NCBI RefSeq assembly: GCF_041075285.1
Contig: NZ_CP163512.1
Coordinates: 1,240,001 to 1,304,000, forward strand
Reading direction: 5' to 3'
Length of the DNA stretch: 64,000 nucleotides
From: Providencia rettgeri
Lineage (GTDB): Bacteria; Pseudomonadota; Gammaproteobacteria; Enterobacterales; Enterobacteriaceae
Part shown: one piece after another, positions 1-9,386 of the stretch
How the letters are laid out: each line of letters starts with the position of its first letter
Numbering within the stretch: position 1 is the first letter of the stretch
Position numbers and translations under genes: made by a program
Notes under the pieces: model-generated
What the model saw: only the letters and a program-made list of their open reading frames with translations
Databases searched by the model: none
Told to the model about the DNA's origin: nothing

Positions 1-438
1 ATCAGAATTTTTGGTAAAAATAATCAATTACCAACGGATCGTGAAACGATGTTTTATTTTCATGCAACGATGATCTCAGGACAAAACGGCCAAGTAGAGG
101 GAGACGCCTTAAACATTGGCTATGATCATGTTCTAAAATTATTCTACCGCCCTAAAAATTTGCCGATGACATCTGAACAAGCGCAAGAAAAGTTAAGATT
201 TAAAGTAGAGGGTAACACCCTCACTGCTTATAACGACTCACCATATTATATTAATTTAGCTCAAATTAGTGTTAATAATCAGTTGGTAAATATGAGTATG
301 GAGAAAAAAAATACAACTATTTCACCTTTTTCTTCGCTAAATTATCCCATTTCGCAAAATATGAAAAAAGGTAATCTAACATGGCGAGTGATCACTGATT
401 TAGGTGGTACAAATGAGTTTAAAACACAACTTCAGTAA
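1..438 (+). CDS. Periplasmic fimbrial chaperone, C-terminal part (5' end outside window)
   Basis: The reading frame is open from base 1 and ends with TAA at 438, so the gene begins upstream of the window. The visible 145 residues start inside the first immunoglobulin-like domain, with the chaperone signature RIF...LPTDRETMFYF around residues 2-20. The second domain follows, with FYRPKNLP near residue 50. The family (PapD/FimC type) binds pilin subunits in the periplasm by donor-strand complementation and delivers them to the usher. It is the first of three chaperone genes in this operon. Its end overlaps the start of the next gene by 26 bases, which suggests coupled translation. Confidence 0.9.
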   Translation: MRIFGKNNQLPTDRETMFYFHATMISGQNGQVEGDALNIGYDHVLKLFYRPKNLPMTSEQAQEKLRFKVEGNTLTAYNDSPYYINLAQISVNNQLVNMSMEKKNTTISPFSSLNYPISQNMKKGNLTWRVITDLGGTNEFKTQLQ

Positions 439-988
439 AAGCTTGGGGCGCGCGTTAATCACCTTAGTTTTTTTTCATAGCGCTGCGTTTGCCATTAGCG
501 AACAAGAGCAGTTTGCTGATTTAATTGTGAAGGGCAAAGTTTCGAAAGGGACTTGCTCTTTTGCTTTTTCAAATAAAGTGGTTGAATTTTCAAAGCCGCT
601 TGTTTCCGCAGATATTGGGGACATTACCGATAAAAATACGCCTTTTGAGCCATTTTCAATTCAATATATTTGTCAAGATTATAGTGATGATATTTTGCCT
701 GAATTAGAAGTATCCATTAGAGCGGATGGAAACTCAAGTACGCTAAATTCGAAACTGTTCCCTAAAAATAATGTGACAAATGCAGCTTTCGCACTGAGTG
801 AGTGCCATATTAATAATTCCAACTGTTCTCTAATTGATTTTCAACATAACGATGGCAATATCAGCTTTCCTGTAAAAAATGGCGAGAATGAGAAGTTTTT
901 TGAGGCGAGAGTGGTGCGACTCAATGAAGCGCCAATACAATCAGGTAAACTCAGTGCTAGTGTTATCTTTTCCTTTGTTCAACCATAA
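413..988 (+). CDS. Fimbrial subunit-like protein (minor pilin)
   Basis: Predicted 191-residue secreted protein with an N-terminal signal peptide (hydrophobic ITLVFFHSAAFA near residue 20). Two features fit a chaperone/usher pilin: an early cysteine in KGTCSFAF and an alternating hydrophobic C-terminus (SASVIFSFVQP) of the kind chaperones recognise. A GTG at 404 is also in frame, but the ATG at 413 has AGGTGG at ideal spacing, so I use it. It sits between a chaperone and a second pilin-like gene. Whether it is a shaft, adaptor or minor subunit cannot be told from sequence. Confidence 0.75.
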   Translation: MSLKHNFSKSLGRALITLVFFHSAAFAISEQEQFADLIVKGKVSKGTCSFAFSNKVVEFSKPLVSADIGDITDKNTPFEPFSIQYICQDYSDDILPELEVSIRADGNSSTLNSKLFPKNNVTNAAFALSECHINNSNCSLIDFQHNDGNISFPVKNGENEKFFEARVVRLNEAPIQSGKLSASVIFSFVQP

Positions 989-1000
989 GAAGAACATATT

Positions 1001-1537
1001 ATGCGGTACATATTGAAATTAACACTTTTATTGTTTTTAACATCCCAATCGATCATTGCCATTGCAGATAATACAGCTGTTTTCGATTTTAATGTTAAAG
1101 TCTCAGCTCAGATGTGCAAAATTTCGATTGTAGGAACCTCATTAAATGAAGTTGATTTTGGCAATGTGTCCGCAGCAGATATTAAAGCGAATAAAGTGCA
1201 ACCTATTCAAACAAATATTACACTCACCGACTGTACATCCAATAATTTCTCTGGTGCTTACGTCAAAATATCACCAAAAAATTATCTAGACGCTATCACT
1301 TTTATTGATGAGCCAATTAAAGGTTTTGGTATCAGTTTTTCAGAGCTAAATAATATTAGAAGCTCGTCTTCAACGTCTGATTTTTTTGAAAAAGAGAGTA
1401 AGGTTTGGAGTAGTATTACAGAAAATCAGCTTAATAAAACGCTGTATACCTATATTAGATGCCCATCGGGAAAAGAGTGTGATCCGCAAGTTGGGGATTT
1501 CCAATCAACCGTGACATTTTCATTTGTGGTTGATTAG
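1001..1537 (+). CDS. Fimbrial subunit-like protein
   Basis: Predicted 178-residue exported protein with a signal peptide ending near residue 22 (SQSIIAIA). It has the pilin pattern: an N-terminal cysteine (AQMCKISIVG), a second cysteine in LTDCTS, and a C-terminal strand of alternating hydrophobics (STVTFSFVVD). It lies 12 bases after the preceding pilin-like gene and just ahead of a chaperone gene. It is probably one of two structural subunits of the pilus. No typical strongly expressed major pilin is visible in the window, so the main subunit gene may lie to the left. Confidence 0.75.
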   Translation: MRYILKLTLLLFLTSQSIIAIADNTAVFDFNVKVSAQMCKISIVGTSLNEVDFGNVSAADIKANKVQPIQTNITLTDCTSNNFSGAYVKISPKNYLDAITFIDEPIKGFGISFSELNNIRSSSSTSDFFEKESKVWSSITENQLNKTLYTYIRCPSGKECDPQVGDFQSTVTFSFVVD

Positions 1538-1547
1538 TGAGGAGTCG

Positions 1548-2261
1548 ATGAAAAAAATATTCTTGTTTATCGTTATTCAATTTTTTGCCATGCAAAATAG
1601 TGCGATGGCAGAAGGTATTCGGTTAGAACAGACGCGAGTTGTGTTTAATAGTTATGACCATAGCCAAACAGTGACGGTATCTAATGATGATAACGCCCCT
1701 TATTTGCTTCAGTCGGGGGTGACAACGAGCGTTGAAGGTGGCAAGTCTCGATTATTTGTTGTAACGCCGCCACTAGTTAGAATAAATGCAAATAGTAAAT
1801 TCAGCTTGCGTATTTTTTTGAAAGATAAAAGCACACTTCCAAAAGATAGAGAGTCTATTTTTTATATAAATACTCGCGCACTCCCCGCGACTAACCCTGA
1901 AGGACGTGTAGAAAATAATGCTAAACTTGTTTTTGTAACGAATATCATTATTAAACTATTTTACCGTCCTGATGGCGTTGGCCAACCAAATGAAAGTGTC
2001 TATCAGCAAGTCTATTTAGATAGAAAACAAGGGAATTGGTCCATTTTTAACCCCACACCTTATTATATGACATTGGTAAATTTATCTTTTAATGATAAAG
2101 CCTATAAAAAAAATATACTTATTGCACCTTATAGCCATACGCGTCTTGAAGATCTTTCGGGTGACGTCAGAAATAGTCGTTGGCAAATGATAAATGATTA
2201 TGGCGGAACCACTCAGCCATATCAAAATATCATTATGGGCTTTAAACATGATTCTAAATAG
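1548..2261 (+). CDS. Periplasmic fimbrial chaperone
   Basis: Second chaperone of the operon, 237 residues. The ATG at 1548 is preceded by GAGGAG and opens a good signal peptide (MKKIFLFIVIQFFAMQNSAMA), so I prefer it to an in-frame ATG 24 bases upstream that lies inside the previous gene. PapD-family signatures are clear: the first domain has VTPPLVRINANSKFSLRIF and LPKDRESIFYINTRALP, and the second has LFYRPDG. The short F1-G1 region is typical of chaperones for adhesive pili. It caps pilin subunits in the periplasm before export through the usher encoded downstream. Confidence 0.92.
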   Translation: MKKIFLFIVIQFFAMQNSAMAEGIRLEQTRVVFNSYDHSQTVTVSNDDNAPYLLQSGVTTSVEGGKSRLFVVTPPLVRINANSKFSLRIFLKDKSTLPKDRESIFYINTRALPATNPEGRVENNAKLVFVTNIIIKLFYRPDGVGQPNESVYQQVYLDRKQGNWSIFNPTPYYMTLVNLSFNDKAYKKNILIAPYSHTRLEDLSGDVRNSRWQMINDYGGTTQPYQNIIMGFKHDSK

Positions 2262-2270
2262 GATTGTATT

Positions 2271-3014
2271 ATGCTTCGTCAGTTGAATATGCTCGTAGTC
2301 ATACTTAGTGTGTTAATGTTAAACACGATTAGTGTATTTAGCATGGCTTCAACAGATGGATTAAAGTTTTCATTACAACGGCTTACCTATGTTGCTGGAG
2401 AGAAGGGCATTTCTGTTAGTTTAAGAAATACAGATAAAATGCCTTTTTTAATACAAGCAAATATGAAGTGGTTAGATGAGTCAACAGGGTTAAATATTAT
2501 TGATAAAGAAGAAAAGATCCCATTTGTTGTCACTCCACCACTGTATAAAATCTCACCAAATGAATATTATAGTTGGCGCATCTTCTTTTCAGGTCAACCA
2601 GAGCAATTACCGAAAGATAGGGAGAGTGTTTTTTTAGTCCAACTGAAAGCCATTCCATCAACAACTTATTCAGAACAAGCATTACAATTTACGGTGATGC
2701 GTTCATTACTGTTTAGGGTGTACTATCGCCCCGTAAATTTAAAAAATATTATGCTAGAAGATGTTGCTAAGCAATTAGTTTTTAGCCGTGAACGGGATGA
2801 CCTGATTGTTAAAAATAATACCCCAATATACGTGACGTTCAATTCATTATCTGTTGGGAATCACGCATTAAATGATGAACAATTATATGTTTCTGTTGCT
2901 CCTTACAGCGAGCAAAGATATAAACTTCCAATAACAGCTAAAGGGCAAGTCACTTGGGATATACTTGATGAAAATTTATTCCCAACCCAAAAGCATTCAG
3001 TAATATTGAAATAA
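2271..3014 (+). CDS. Periplasmic fimbrial chaperone
   Basis: Third chaperone of the operon, 247 residues, starting 9 bases after the second. It has a signal peptide of about 27 residues. Conserved chaperone motifs are VTPPLYKISPNEYYSWRIFF, LPKDRESVFLVQLKAIP and VYYRPVNL. It differs from the second chaperone along its whole length, so it is not a recent duplicate. A dedicated chaperone for the tip adhesin or for one pilin is a reasonable inference, because it sits directly upstream of the usher and adhesin genes. Confidence 0.92.
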   Translation: MLRQLNMLVVILSVLMLNTISVFSMASTDGLKFSLQRLTYVAGEKGISVSLRNTDKMPFLIQANMKWLDESTGLNIIDKEEKIPFVVTPPLYKISPNEYYSWRIFFSGQPEQLPKDRESVFLVQLKAIPSTTYSEQALQFTVMRSLLFRVYYRPVNLKNIMLEDVAKQLVFSRERDDLIVKNNTPIYVTFNSLSVGNHALNDEQLYVSVAPYSEQRYKLPITAKGQVTWDILDENLFPTQKHSVILK

Positions 3015-3061
3015 AATTTCATAATAATAATTGATGTATTATTAGACCTGTTGGTAACGAA

Positions 3062-5650
3062 ATGAGAAATAGATTTTATCATCCCTACTTATTACTCTCA
3101 CTTGTGCTGCTACCGTTATCAGGTCGTGGTTATGAATATTTTGATCCCAGCTTATTAGATGAACAATTAGGTATTGACCCAAATGAGGTCGATTTAACTC
3201 ACTTTTCGCAAGAGAGTAGTGTTCCAACCGGAACATATACTATGCTGGTGTATGTTAATCAGGTACTAAAAGGCGAATATTCACTAAAATTTGTGGCTGA
3301 TGAAGATAATCAAGTTGTTCCTGAATTAACCCCTGAGTTTTTGTCGACGATTGGTGTCAATGTGGAAGGGCAACCTGAGCTTCGTGCGCTTGCATCTGAT
3401 AGTATCATTACACACTTAAATCGCTATATTCCTGATTCATTTATTGAAACAGACCTATCAAATGTGAGTGTGAATATAAGCATTCCACAAATAGCAATGA
3501 AACAAACAGCAAATGATTATATTGATCCAACACTGCTTGATGATGGCGTCCCGGCAATCATTACAAATTATATGATTAATGCCAATCACTCCGTTAATGA
3601 CAGTTCATTTTCCGCTAAGCACAAAAGTGATAATTTATTTTTAAACTTGCACATGGGGGCAAATGCGGGGGCGTGGCGACTACGATCAAATATGTCACAT
3701 GCATACAGTCGCAGTAGTAGTCATGAGCAAACATACACAAGAAATGAAAATAATTTTTCAAATACTTTTGTGTCGAGAAATTTATATTCAATTCGTTCGG
3801 ATCTGCAAATTGGTGAAATAACGACTAATGGTGATATTTTTAACGCCATCCCCTTTAAAGGGCTAAAGTTAAGTTCAAATGAACAGATGTTACCCGATAG
3901 TCTACGGGGGTTCGCGCCTGATGTTAATGGGATAGCTCAATCAAATGCGCAAATTACGATCCGTCAAAATGGTTATATTATTTACCAAACGTATGTTCCT
4001 CCAGGGCCGTTTAGTATTAAAGATTTGGTAACAGGCGGAAACTCAGGTGCGTTAGATGTCACGATTAAAGAAGAAAATGGGGCAGAGAGAACCTTTACCG
4101 TTGCTTTTGCTTCTTTGCCAGTGATGCAACGCCCGGGTGGATGGAAATACGAGTTGACAATGGGACGCTATGATGGAGGAATTACTGTCGGCTCGAAAAA
4201 GGCAGATTTCTTGTTAGCCAGTGGGAGCTATGGCTTACCAAAAGATATAACCCTCTATGGTGGAACATTATTGGCTGAAGATTATTGGTCTGGTGTCACG
4301 GGAATAGGCGTTTCTTTAGGTAATATTGGGGCAATATCCGCAGATGTTACTTTTGCACAAGCGAAATTAAATGAAAAAGAGGTAAATAGAGGCCAAAATT
4401 ATCGAGTTCGCTATTCTAAAAATATCGATACAACCAAAACATCCATCGATCTGACAGCAATACATTACCCTACAAATAATTACTACTCTTTCAGTGAATT
4501 TAATAACTTTAATTATCGGCTGAAGGAAGATGTCGCACCCTGGTTAAATTCACGGGAAAAAAATCGATATACGCTCTCACTGTCGCAGCCTTTGAATGAA
4601 TACGGCAGCATATATCTTTCAGGCAGCCAATATCAGTACTGGGATGAAAACCAGAATATGACGCAGTTATCGGCTGGGTATAATAGTAGCTATAAAGGTG
4701 TTTCTTACAGCGTAAACTACAGTATTGACCGTGTAAAAAATAAGAGCCAATGGCCAGAAAACCGACAAATTAGTTTTAATATTAGCGTCCCATTAAATGT
4801 ATTTGCGAATAAACCAATTTTGAATGATATGAGCAGTACTTACTCCATGAGTCATGATAATAATGGCAAAACGAACCATCAAGCGGGTATTAATGGAAGC
4901 TTTTTATCAAATAAACTCACTTACGGTATTTCTCAAGGGTGGGGTAATCAAGGGCAAGGTAATAATGGTTCAGTGTATACCAATTACTCAGGGAATAAAG
5001 GTACGTTATCCGCAGGGTATAACTATTCAAAAGACTATTACTCGATGAATGCAGGTTATAACGGTGGCTTGGTTTTATACTCAGGCGGTGTCATTTTAGG
5101 GCGTACAATGAGCAATAGCATTGCTATAGTGGAAGCTGAAGGGGCTGAAGGGGCATCTTTAAATATCAGTAATGCCAAAATTAATAGCAATGGAAATGCC
5201 ATTTACCCTTATTTAGCTGACTACTCTAAAAACACAGTTGGGTTAAACGTCAATACGTTACCAGATGATGTGACTGCCGAGCAAACTTCCGCAAATATTT
5301 ACCCTACAGCGGGAGCCGTCGTTAAAGTGAAATTTAATACTCGCATTGGATATCAAGCTTTAATTGGTCTTGTGTCGAATAACAATACTGTACCGTTTGG
5401 TGCAGTCGCATCATTAATGAATAGTCACTCTTCATTAGCTGAAAATACTGGGCTGGTTGGGGATGATGGCATGCTATATATGAGTGGATTACCCGATACA
5501 GGTACAATAAAAGTCCAGTGGGGCACAAGTAATAAACAAACATGTTATGTTCATTTTTCGGGATTGAAAGAAATTACTTTAACCGAAAATAACCCAATTA
5601 GAATGTTAACCGCAAATTGTGAAACACAAGTTGAGGGTAATAACTTATGA
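3062..5650 (+). CDS. Fimbrial outer-membrane usher protein
   Basis: 862 residues, a normal length for a PapC/FimD-family usher, the outer-membrane pore that recruits chaperone-subunit complexes and secretes the growing pilus. The order is: signal peptide (to about residue 23); N-terminal chaperone-binding domain beginning YEYFDPSLL with PTGTYTMLVYVN; a 24-strand barrel with plug (FNAIPFKGLKLSSNEQMLPD, GFAPDVNGIA, YVPPGPFSIKDL); and C-terminal domains with a cysteine pair (KQTCYVHF and LTANCET). The stop overlaps the next start as ATGA, so usher and adhesin are translationally coupled. Confidence 0.97.
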   Translation: MRNRFYHPYLLLSLVLLPLSGRGYEYFDPSLLDEQLGIDPNEVDLTHFSQESSVPTGTYTMLVYVNQVLKGEYSLKFVADEDNQVVPELTPEFLSTIGVNVEGQPELRALASDSIITHLNRYIPDSFIETDLSNVSVNISIPQIAMKQTANDYIDPTLLDDGVPAIITNYMINANHSVNDSSFSAKHKSDNLFLNLHMGANAGAWRLRSNMSHAYSRSSSHEQTYTRNENNFSNTFVSRNLYSIRSDLQIGEITTNGDIFNAIPFKGLKLSSNEQMLPDSLRGFAPDVNGIAQSNAQITIRQNGYIIYQTYVPPGPFSIKDLVTGGNSGALDVTIKEENGAERTFTVAFASLPVMQRPGGWKYELTMGRYDGGITVGSKKADFLLASGSYGLPKDITLYGGTLLAEDYWSGVTGIGVSLGNIGAISADVTFAQAKLNEKEVNRGQNYRVRYSKNIDTTKTSIDLTAIHYPTNNYYSFSEFNNFNYRLKEDVAPWLNSREKNRYTLSLSQPLNEYGSIYLSGSQYQYWDENQNMTQLSAGYNSSYKGVSYSVNYSIDRVKNKSQWPENRQISFNISVPLNVFANKPILNDMSSTYSMSHDNNGKTNHQAGINGSFLSNKLTYGISQGWGNQGQGNNGSVYTNYSGNKGTLSAGYNYSKDYYSMNAGYNGGLVLYSGGVILGRTMSNSIAIVEAEGAEGASLNISNAKINSNGNAIYPYLADYSKNTVGLNVNTLPDDVTAEQTSANIYPTAGAVVKVKFNTRIGYQALIGLVSNNNTVPFGAVASLMNSHSSLAENTGLVGDDGMLYMSGLPDTGTIKVQWGTSNKQTCYVHFSGLKEITLTENNPIRMLTANCETQVEGNNL

Positions 5651-6831
5651 TTAAAAAATATAAGCAGCCATTGTTATCTCTTGCCTTGATTAGTGTATTA
5701 GGAGGATATGCCTCTTCATCATTGTCGGCGGTCTTCAATACAATAAATTTGAATTTAAGTGGCACTGTTGATATGACAATGTCGGAAAGAGAAACGCATC
5801 AAGTCAGTGCAGTACTGACGGGGAATAATTCATTTACAGTCAAGCCCGTTCTTGCAAATAAAGTCACGCCAAATGGATGGAATACCACGATCCCTTTAAT
5901 TGGAATAAGCAGTGAACAAAATAGGTGTAATGTGGATGCCTATGTAAGTCGACCATCAAGTATTATTGGATATGGTTTACCTTTAACAAATCACACCACG
6001 CAGAAAACGGAAGTGTATATTACGCCTGAATTAAATTACGAGCTTGTAATAACAGGAGTCGGTAAACCGTTTGTTCCACTTTATAAAGGTACTTTTTATT
6101 CTGAACCGTCGTCTGATTTAGAGGGAATGCCGACTAGATTTGTGCGAAATGCGTGCTTTATCCCAAGTAATACATTTGCCAGCGTCCCCGCAGGTGGTGA
6201 GAAGCAACTTACAGTAACGTCACCTAGTCAACACACGATATACGTAAGTAAGGATTTATCGCCCGGAAGTTTTGCATACAGCGGGACTCAACCGTTATAT
6301 GTTATTTCTGGAGGATGGGATCTCTCTGCTCGTGGTGCATTAGAATTAAAAATTACGGCAAACCTCGTTGTTTTACGTTATTGCGAAGTGAGTGGCGTGA
6401 CCAATACAAAAATAGAACATCAGTTTAATAGCGAAATGCAAAACCTGCAAAGTTCGTCGTTATCGGTGACATGTAATGGTAGTCGACAAGATAGTTTGCG
6501 GATGGTGGCTCTCGCCAAAGAAACTACTTACGATGGGGCAGAGCCGACTAAACTTTTATTACAACCTACGGATGACTCCGTTAAATCTGAGGTATTACCA
6601 TGGGTACTTGGTCTTATTCACAAAGTCGGAGACACTGAGTCATTAAGTTGCAATGATATCGGTAAAAGTAATTTGATCCATTTCGACGGCAGAGAAATGG
6701 ATTTAGGGTTCAAAATAGAGCCAAATAAACCAATGGCATTAAATATAAAATGGGCATTATGTCGTACACCAGAAGTTAAGCCAGGTAGCTATCATGGAAA
6801 AACAGAGTTAAGTTTTTTTGTGAAGAGTTGA
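5647..6831 (+). CDS. Fimbrial tip adhesin-like protein
   Basis: 394 residues with a signal peptide (LLSLALISVLGGYASSSLSA). Tip adhesins of chaperone/usher pili have an N-terminal receptor-binding domain and a C-terminal pilin domain; the length and position directly after the usher fit this. The C-terminus (GKTELSFFVKS) has the alternating pattern of a chaperone-bound strand, and six or more cysteines are spread through the protein. The receptor cannot be predicted. The start overlaps the usher stop by four bases. A 10-bp perfect hairpin lies 24 bases after the stop. Confidence 0.8.
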   Translation: MIKKYKQPLLSLALISVLGGYASSSLSAVFNTINLNLSGTVDMTMSERETHQVSAVLTGNNSFTVKPVLANKVTPNGWNTTIPLIGISSEQNRCNVDAYVSRPSSIIGYGLPLTNHTTQKTEVYITPELNYELVITGVGKPFVPLYKGTFYSEPSSDLEGMPTRFVRNACFIPSNTFASVPAGGEKQLTVTSPSQHTIYVSKDLSPGSFAYSGTQPLYVISGGWDLSARGALELKITANLVVLRYCEVSGVTNTKIEHQFNSEMQNLQSSSLSVTCNGSRQDSLRMVALAKETTYDGAEPTKLLLQPTDDSVKSEVLPWVLGLIHKVGDTESLSCNDIGKSNLIHFDGREMDLGFKIEPNKPMALNIKWALCRTPEVKPGSYHGKTELSFFVKS

Positions 6832-6854
6832 CTAATAAGATAAGAAAGAATTCA

Positions 6855-6877
6855 TGTTTTACTCGTAGAGTAAAACA
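6855..6877. other. Perfect hairpin after the fimbrial operon
   Basis: TGTTTTACTC and GAGTAAAACA pair perfectly over 10 bp around a 3-base loop. There is no T-run on either side. It lies between the adhesin stop and the ribosome-binding site of the next gene, so it could be a Rho-independent-like end of the fimbrial transcript or a leader structure for the downstream gene. Confidence 0.5.
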
Positions 6878-6891
6878 CATAAGGGTTGAAT

Positions 6892-7308
6892 ATGAATATA
6901 AGGTTTGGTCGTTCTTTAATCGGTAGAGCATTAATTATTCTTTCTTTGATGGTCATTTCATTTGTACTTGGTATTTCCGTTACTAAAACATTAGATTTCG
7001 ACCCAATTGAGCAGTCAAAAGTGAATGTCGCAAATCTGTTAGGGCATCCAAAAGCCGCCGAGTTTAAAAACATGGCTTATTATTTTAACCGTACTACGCA
7101 TGATGGTGGAGAATTAGGTTATATCTGCGGGGAAGTTTTTACGTTTAATAAGGATGACCTTCCTGATGGTTTTAAACGTTTTGTTGTTAAGGTCTACACA
7201 CCTCCTAAAGGTTTAACGTTATTGTCTTTTCCGATTATAGAAGATGGCGAGGATGCGTTACTGGCGGAGCGTATTGATGATATTTGGGCGTTATTTTGTC
7301 ATAGCTAA
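6892..7308 (+). CDS. Membrane-anchored hypothetical protein, paralogue of 12911-13312
   Basis: 138 residues. I place the start at the ATG at 6892, six bases after AAGGG; a TTG at 6886 is also in frame. One N-terminal membrane segment (about residues 13-33, ALIILSLMVISFVLGISV) is followed by a small domain, probably periplasmic. Marked positions are KAAEFKNMAYYF, GYICGEVFTF, GFKRFVVKV and a cysteine three residues from the end. The same arrangement occurs in the product of 12911-13312 and, more weakly, in that of 17591-17977. The two conserved cysteines may form a disulfide. I do not recognise a named family and assign no function. Confidence 0.75.
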   Translation: MNIRFGRSLIGRALIILSLMVISFVLGISVTKTLDFDPIEQSKVNVANLLGHPKAAEFKNMAYYFNRTTHDGGELGYICGEVFTFNKDDLPDGFKRFVVKVYTPPKGLTLLSFPIIEDGEDALLAERIDDIWALFCHS

Positions 7309-7621
7309 TCTTAAATACACTTTCTACAAGGATGTGGTAGTTTGCTCGATTTATACTTTATTGGGTTCTACTCGCTTTTTTAGCTTTCATAAAAAGGCAG
7401 CAAAAAGATCAGGCAGCATTAAAGTATAACATTATAGGGTAGGTCGAAGGGGCATTTAGTCAAAACATCGATAATATGTGTGTTGATCATTTAACCCCTA
7501 TTTTATGATAATGAAGCATTAGGAAAAATAAAAAACAAGCCTGTTATAGCATTATGTTGTTGTTAAAAATTCCATTTCCTATGACGTTTTCACATATAAA
7601 AATGTGTCTTTTTAAGATGAA

Positions 7622-8221
7622 TTAGAGTGAAATACCTGAAAAAGACATAAACCCTAATGACATCAAGCCTACGGTAATAAAGGTTATTCCTAGGCCTCTT
7701 AGCCCTTTAGGAATATCAGAATATTTCATTTTTTCTCGCAGACCTGCTAGAGCGATAATGGCTAGCATCCAACCAATACCACAGCCAGCACCGTAAACAA
7801 TCGACTCACTAAAAGTATAGTTTCTTTCGACCATAAATATCGTTGCACCAAAAATAGCACAGTGGATCGTTAATAGCGGTAGGAACACACCCAGTGAGTG
7901 ATAAAGGGAAGGGATAAATTTATCTAGAAACATTTCCAAAATCTGAACTAAAGCGGCTAATACAGCAATAAATGTGACAAACGATAAAAATGATAAGTCA
8001 ATATTCTCAGCTATAGCGCCATCTTTAAGAACATAGTTATAGATCAAATTGTTGATGGGGGTGGCAATGGTGAGTAATACAACTACCGTTAAGCCTAATT
8101 TAAATGAGGTTTTAACTTCTTTCGATACAGCCAGAAAAGTACACATCCCGAGGAAAAAGCTCAGTGCCATATTTTCAATGAATGCAGCCTTGATAAATAT
8201 GTTTAAATGATTTTCTAGCAC
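7622..8221 (-). CDS. nqrE: NqrE-like subunit of Na+-translocating NADH:quinone reductase, isolated gene
   Basis: 199 residues with six predicted membrane helices, matching NqrE throughout: [21 protein letters not shown] at the N-terminus, [17 protein letters not shown] in the middle, and [24 protein letters not shown] at the C-terminus. The two cysteines that help bind the inter-subunit iron centre in NqrD/NqrE are present (Cys27 and Cys121). It is closer to NqrE than to RnfA. Translation starts at GTG (8221) behind GGAGGGG. No nqrA-D or nqrF lies on either side, so this is a solitary copy. It could be a spare subunit for a complete complex elsewhere, or a repurposed membrane protein. Confidence 0.85.
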   Translation of the reverse strand: MLENHLNIFIKAAFIENMALSFFLGMCTFLAVSKEVKTSFKLGLTVVVLLTIATPINNLIYNYVLKDGAIAENIDLSFLSFVTFIAVLAALVQILEMFLDKFIPSLYHSLGVFLPLLTIHCAIFGATIFMVERNYTFSESIVYGAGCGIGWMLAIIALAGLREKMKYSDIPKGLRGLGITFITVGLMSLGFMSFSGISL

Positions 8222-8897
8222 AACCCCTCCTTTATATGTGTTTTTTAAATTTATATTAATAAATACAATCTGTTATAGTTTAATGACATCTATATAAGTG
8301 GGTGGTTTTATATCAGTAAACTCGCTTCTCAAGAAATTATAGCTATCATTGTCATCACTTATCCCAGATTACTTAGGAAAATAGAGCACCAATCGGTGAT
8401 CTAAAATAATAATCACATAGCTTAAGATTATGAATAAAAGTAGAATAATTAGCAAGATACATTATTTTAGAAATGCATGAAATTCATGAAAAATGTTACA
8501 TTATCTATCAATTTTGTGATCTTAAGTTAAAAATAGTATTAATGGTGCAAAAATATAGCGTTTTCATCGTAAAAGGCTATTGTTATTGATGCAAGTTTAT
8601 GAAGGGTTAATCATATATCACTATGAATTGCATGGGTATTTATTGTATTTTGTTTGTTTTTAATGGGTTTAATGTTTATAAAGAAAAAGAACTTTACATA
8701 AAACAGTAATGTGAGTTAGCCAGCTTAATTGAGGCGTTTATCAATTTTTGAGGTTGTCTTTTTAAGACCTGTTTGGGTTATCAAACTCAGCAGAAAAGAT
8801 AACCAACCCCTAAGCGCTAAATAAAGATAACTCCCCCTTGAAATAGTTGATTTGCAACATATAACAAAATAACTAAGTTTAGAAAAACAGGAGATAA
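8222..8897. other. Intergenic region between divergent nqrE and an NTF2-like gene
   Basis: 676 bases of very A+T-rich DNA that must hold both divergent promoters. I see no RNA gene, strong inverted repeat or recognisable operator. Very short ORFs (for example 28 codons from 8623) lack any supporting feature. Confidence 0.5.
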
Positions 8898-9290
8898 ATG
8901 GTGGATAATATACAGTTGGTTAAACAGGCTTTAGATTCTGTGTTAGGAAAGCAAATTGGTGATATAGCGGTTATTGAGCAGTTTTTTTCTCGAGACTACA
9001 TTCAGGTCGTTGATGGTAAAAAGATAGATTTTGATGAATTTGTGACGCATATGCAGGTATTAAAGGAAGCAACTGAATCAATCTCTATAACGATAAAGTC
9101 AATCGCCCAAGGCGAAAATTGTGTACATACTCAACATATAGCAAAAGCAATAAAAAAAGGCGGGGCTTGCAGTGAGTATGAGGTGTTTGCTTGCTTTACT
9201 ATCCTAAACAATAAAATTGTGCGTTGTGAAGAGCTTACCAGGATGCTTCAAGGTGATAAATCTGACCATGATTTGGGGTCTAGAACTTAA
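8898..9290 (+). CDS. NTF2-like / SnoaL-type small protein
   Basis: 130 residues, preceded by AGGAGA. The pattern of an N-terminal helix pair (VKQALDSVLG, IEQFFSRDYIQVVDG), a central helix with DEFVTHMQVLKEA, and then beta strands (ISITIKSIAQ, EVFACFTILNNKIVRCEELTRML) fits the nuclear-transport-factor-2 or SnoaL cone fold. The family includes enzymes, binding proteins and immunity proteins, so the fold does not give the function. No signal peptide, so it is cytoplasmic. It is a single-gene unit between divergent nqrE and a convergent gene. Confidence 0.7.
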   Translation: MVDNIQLVKQALDSVLGKQIGDIAVIEQFFSRDYIQVVDGKKIDFDEFVTHMQVLKEATESISITIKSIAQGENCVHTQHIAKAIKKGGACSEYEVFACFTILNNKIVRCEELTRMLQGDKSDHDLGSRT

Positions 9291-9353
9291 TTGATTAAAA
9301 TGCAGCTTCTTAATTGCGTTAAAGGATAATTTATTCATTAAACCGATTAATTG

Positions 9354-9381
9354 CAAAAAATGCCCAGTTTAGCACTGGGCA
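9354..9381 (-). terminator. Terminator of the MBL-fold gene
   Basis: On the minus strand TGCCCAGT and ACTGGGCA form an 8-bp stem followed directly by a T6 run. It lies six bases after the stop of the minus-strand gene at 9387. Confidence 0.85.
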
Positions 9382-9386
9382 AGCCG

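Noticed and set aside
7244..7429. 61-codon plus-strand ORF
   Set aside because: It overlaps the end of the membrane-anchored gene in another frame, has no ribosome-binding site and no protein-like features.
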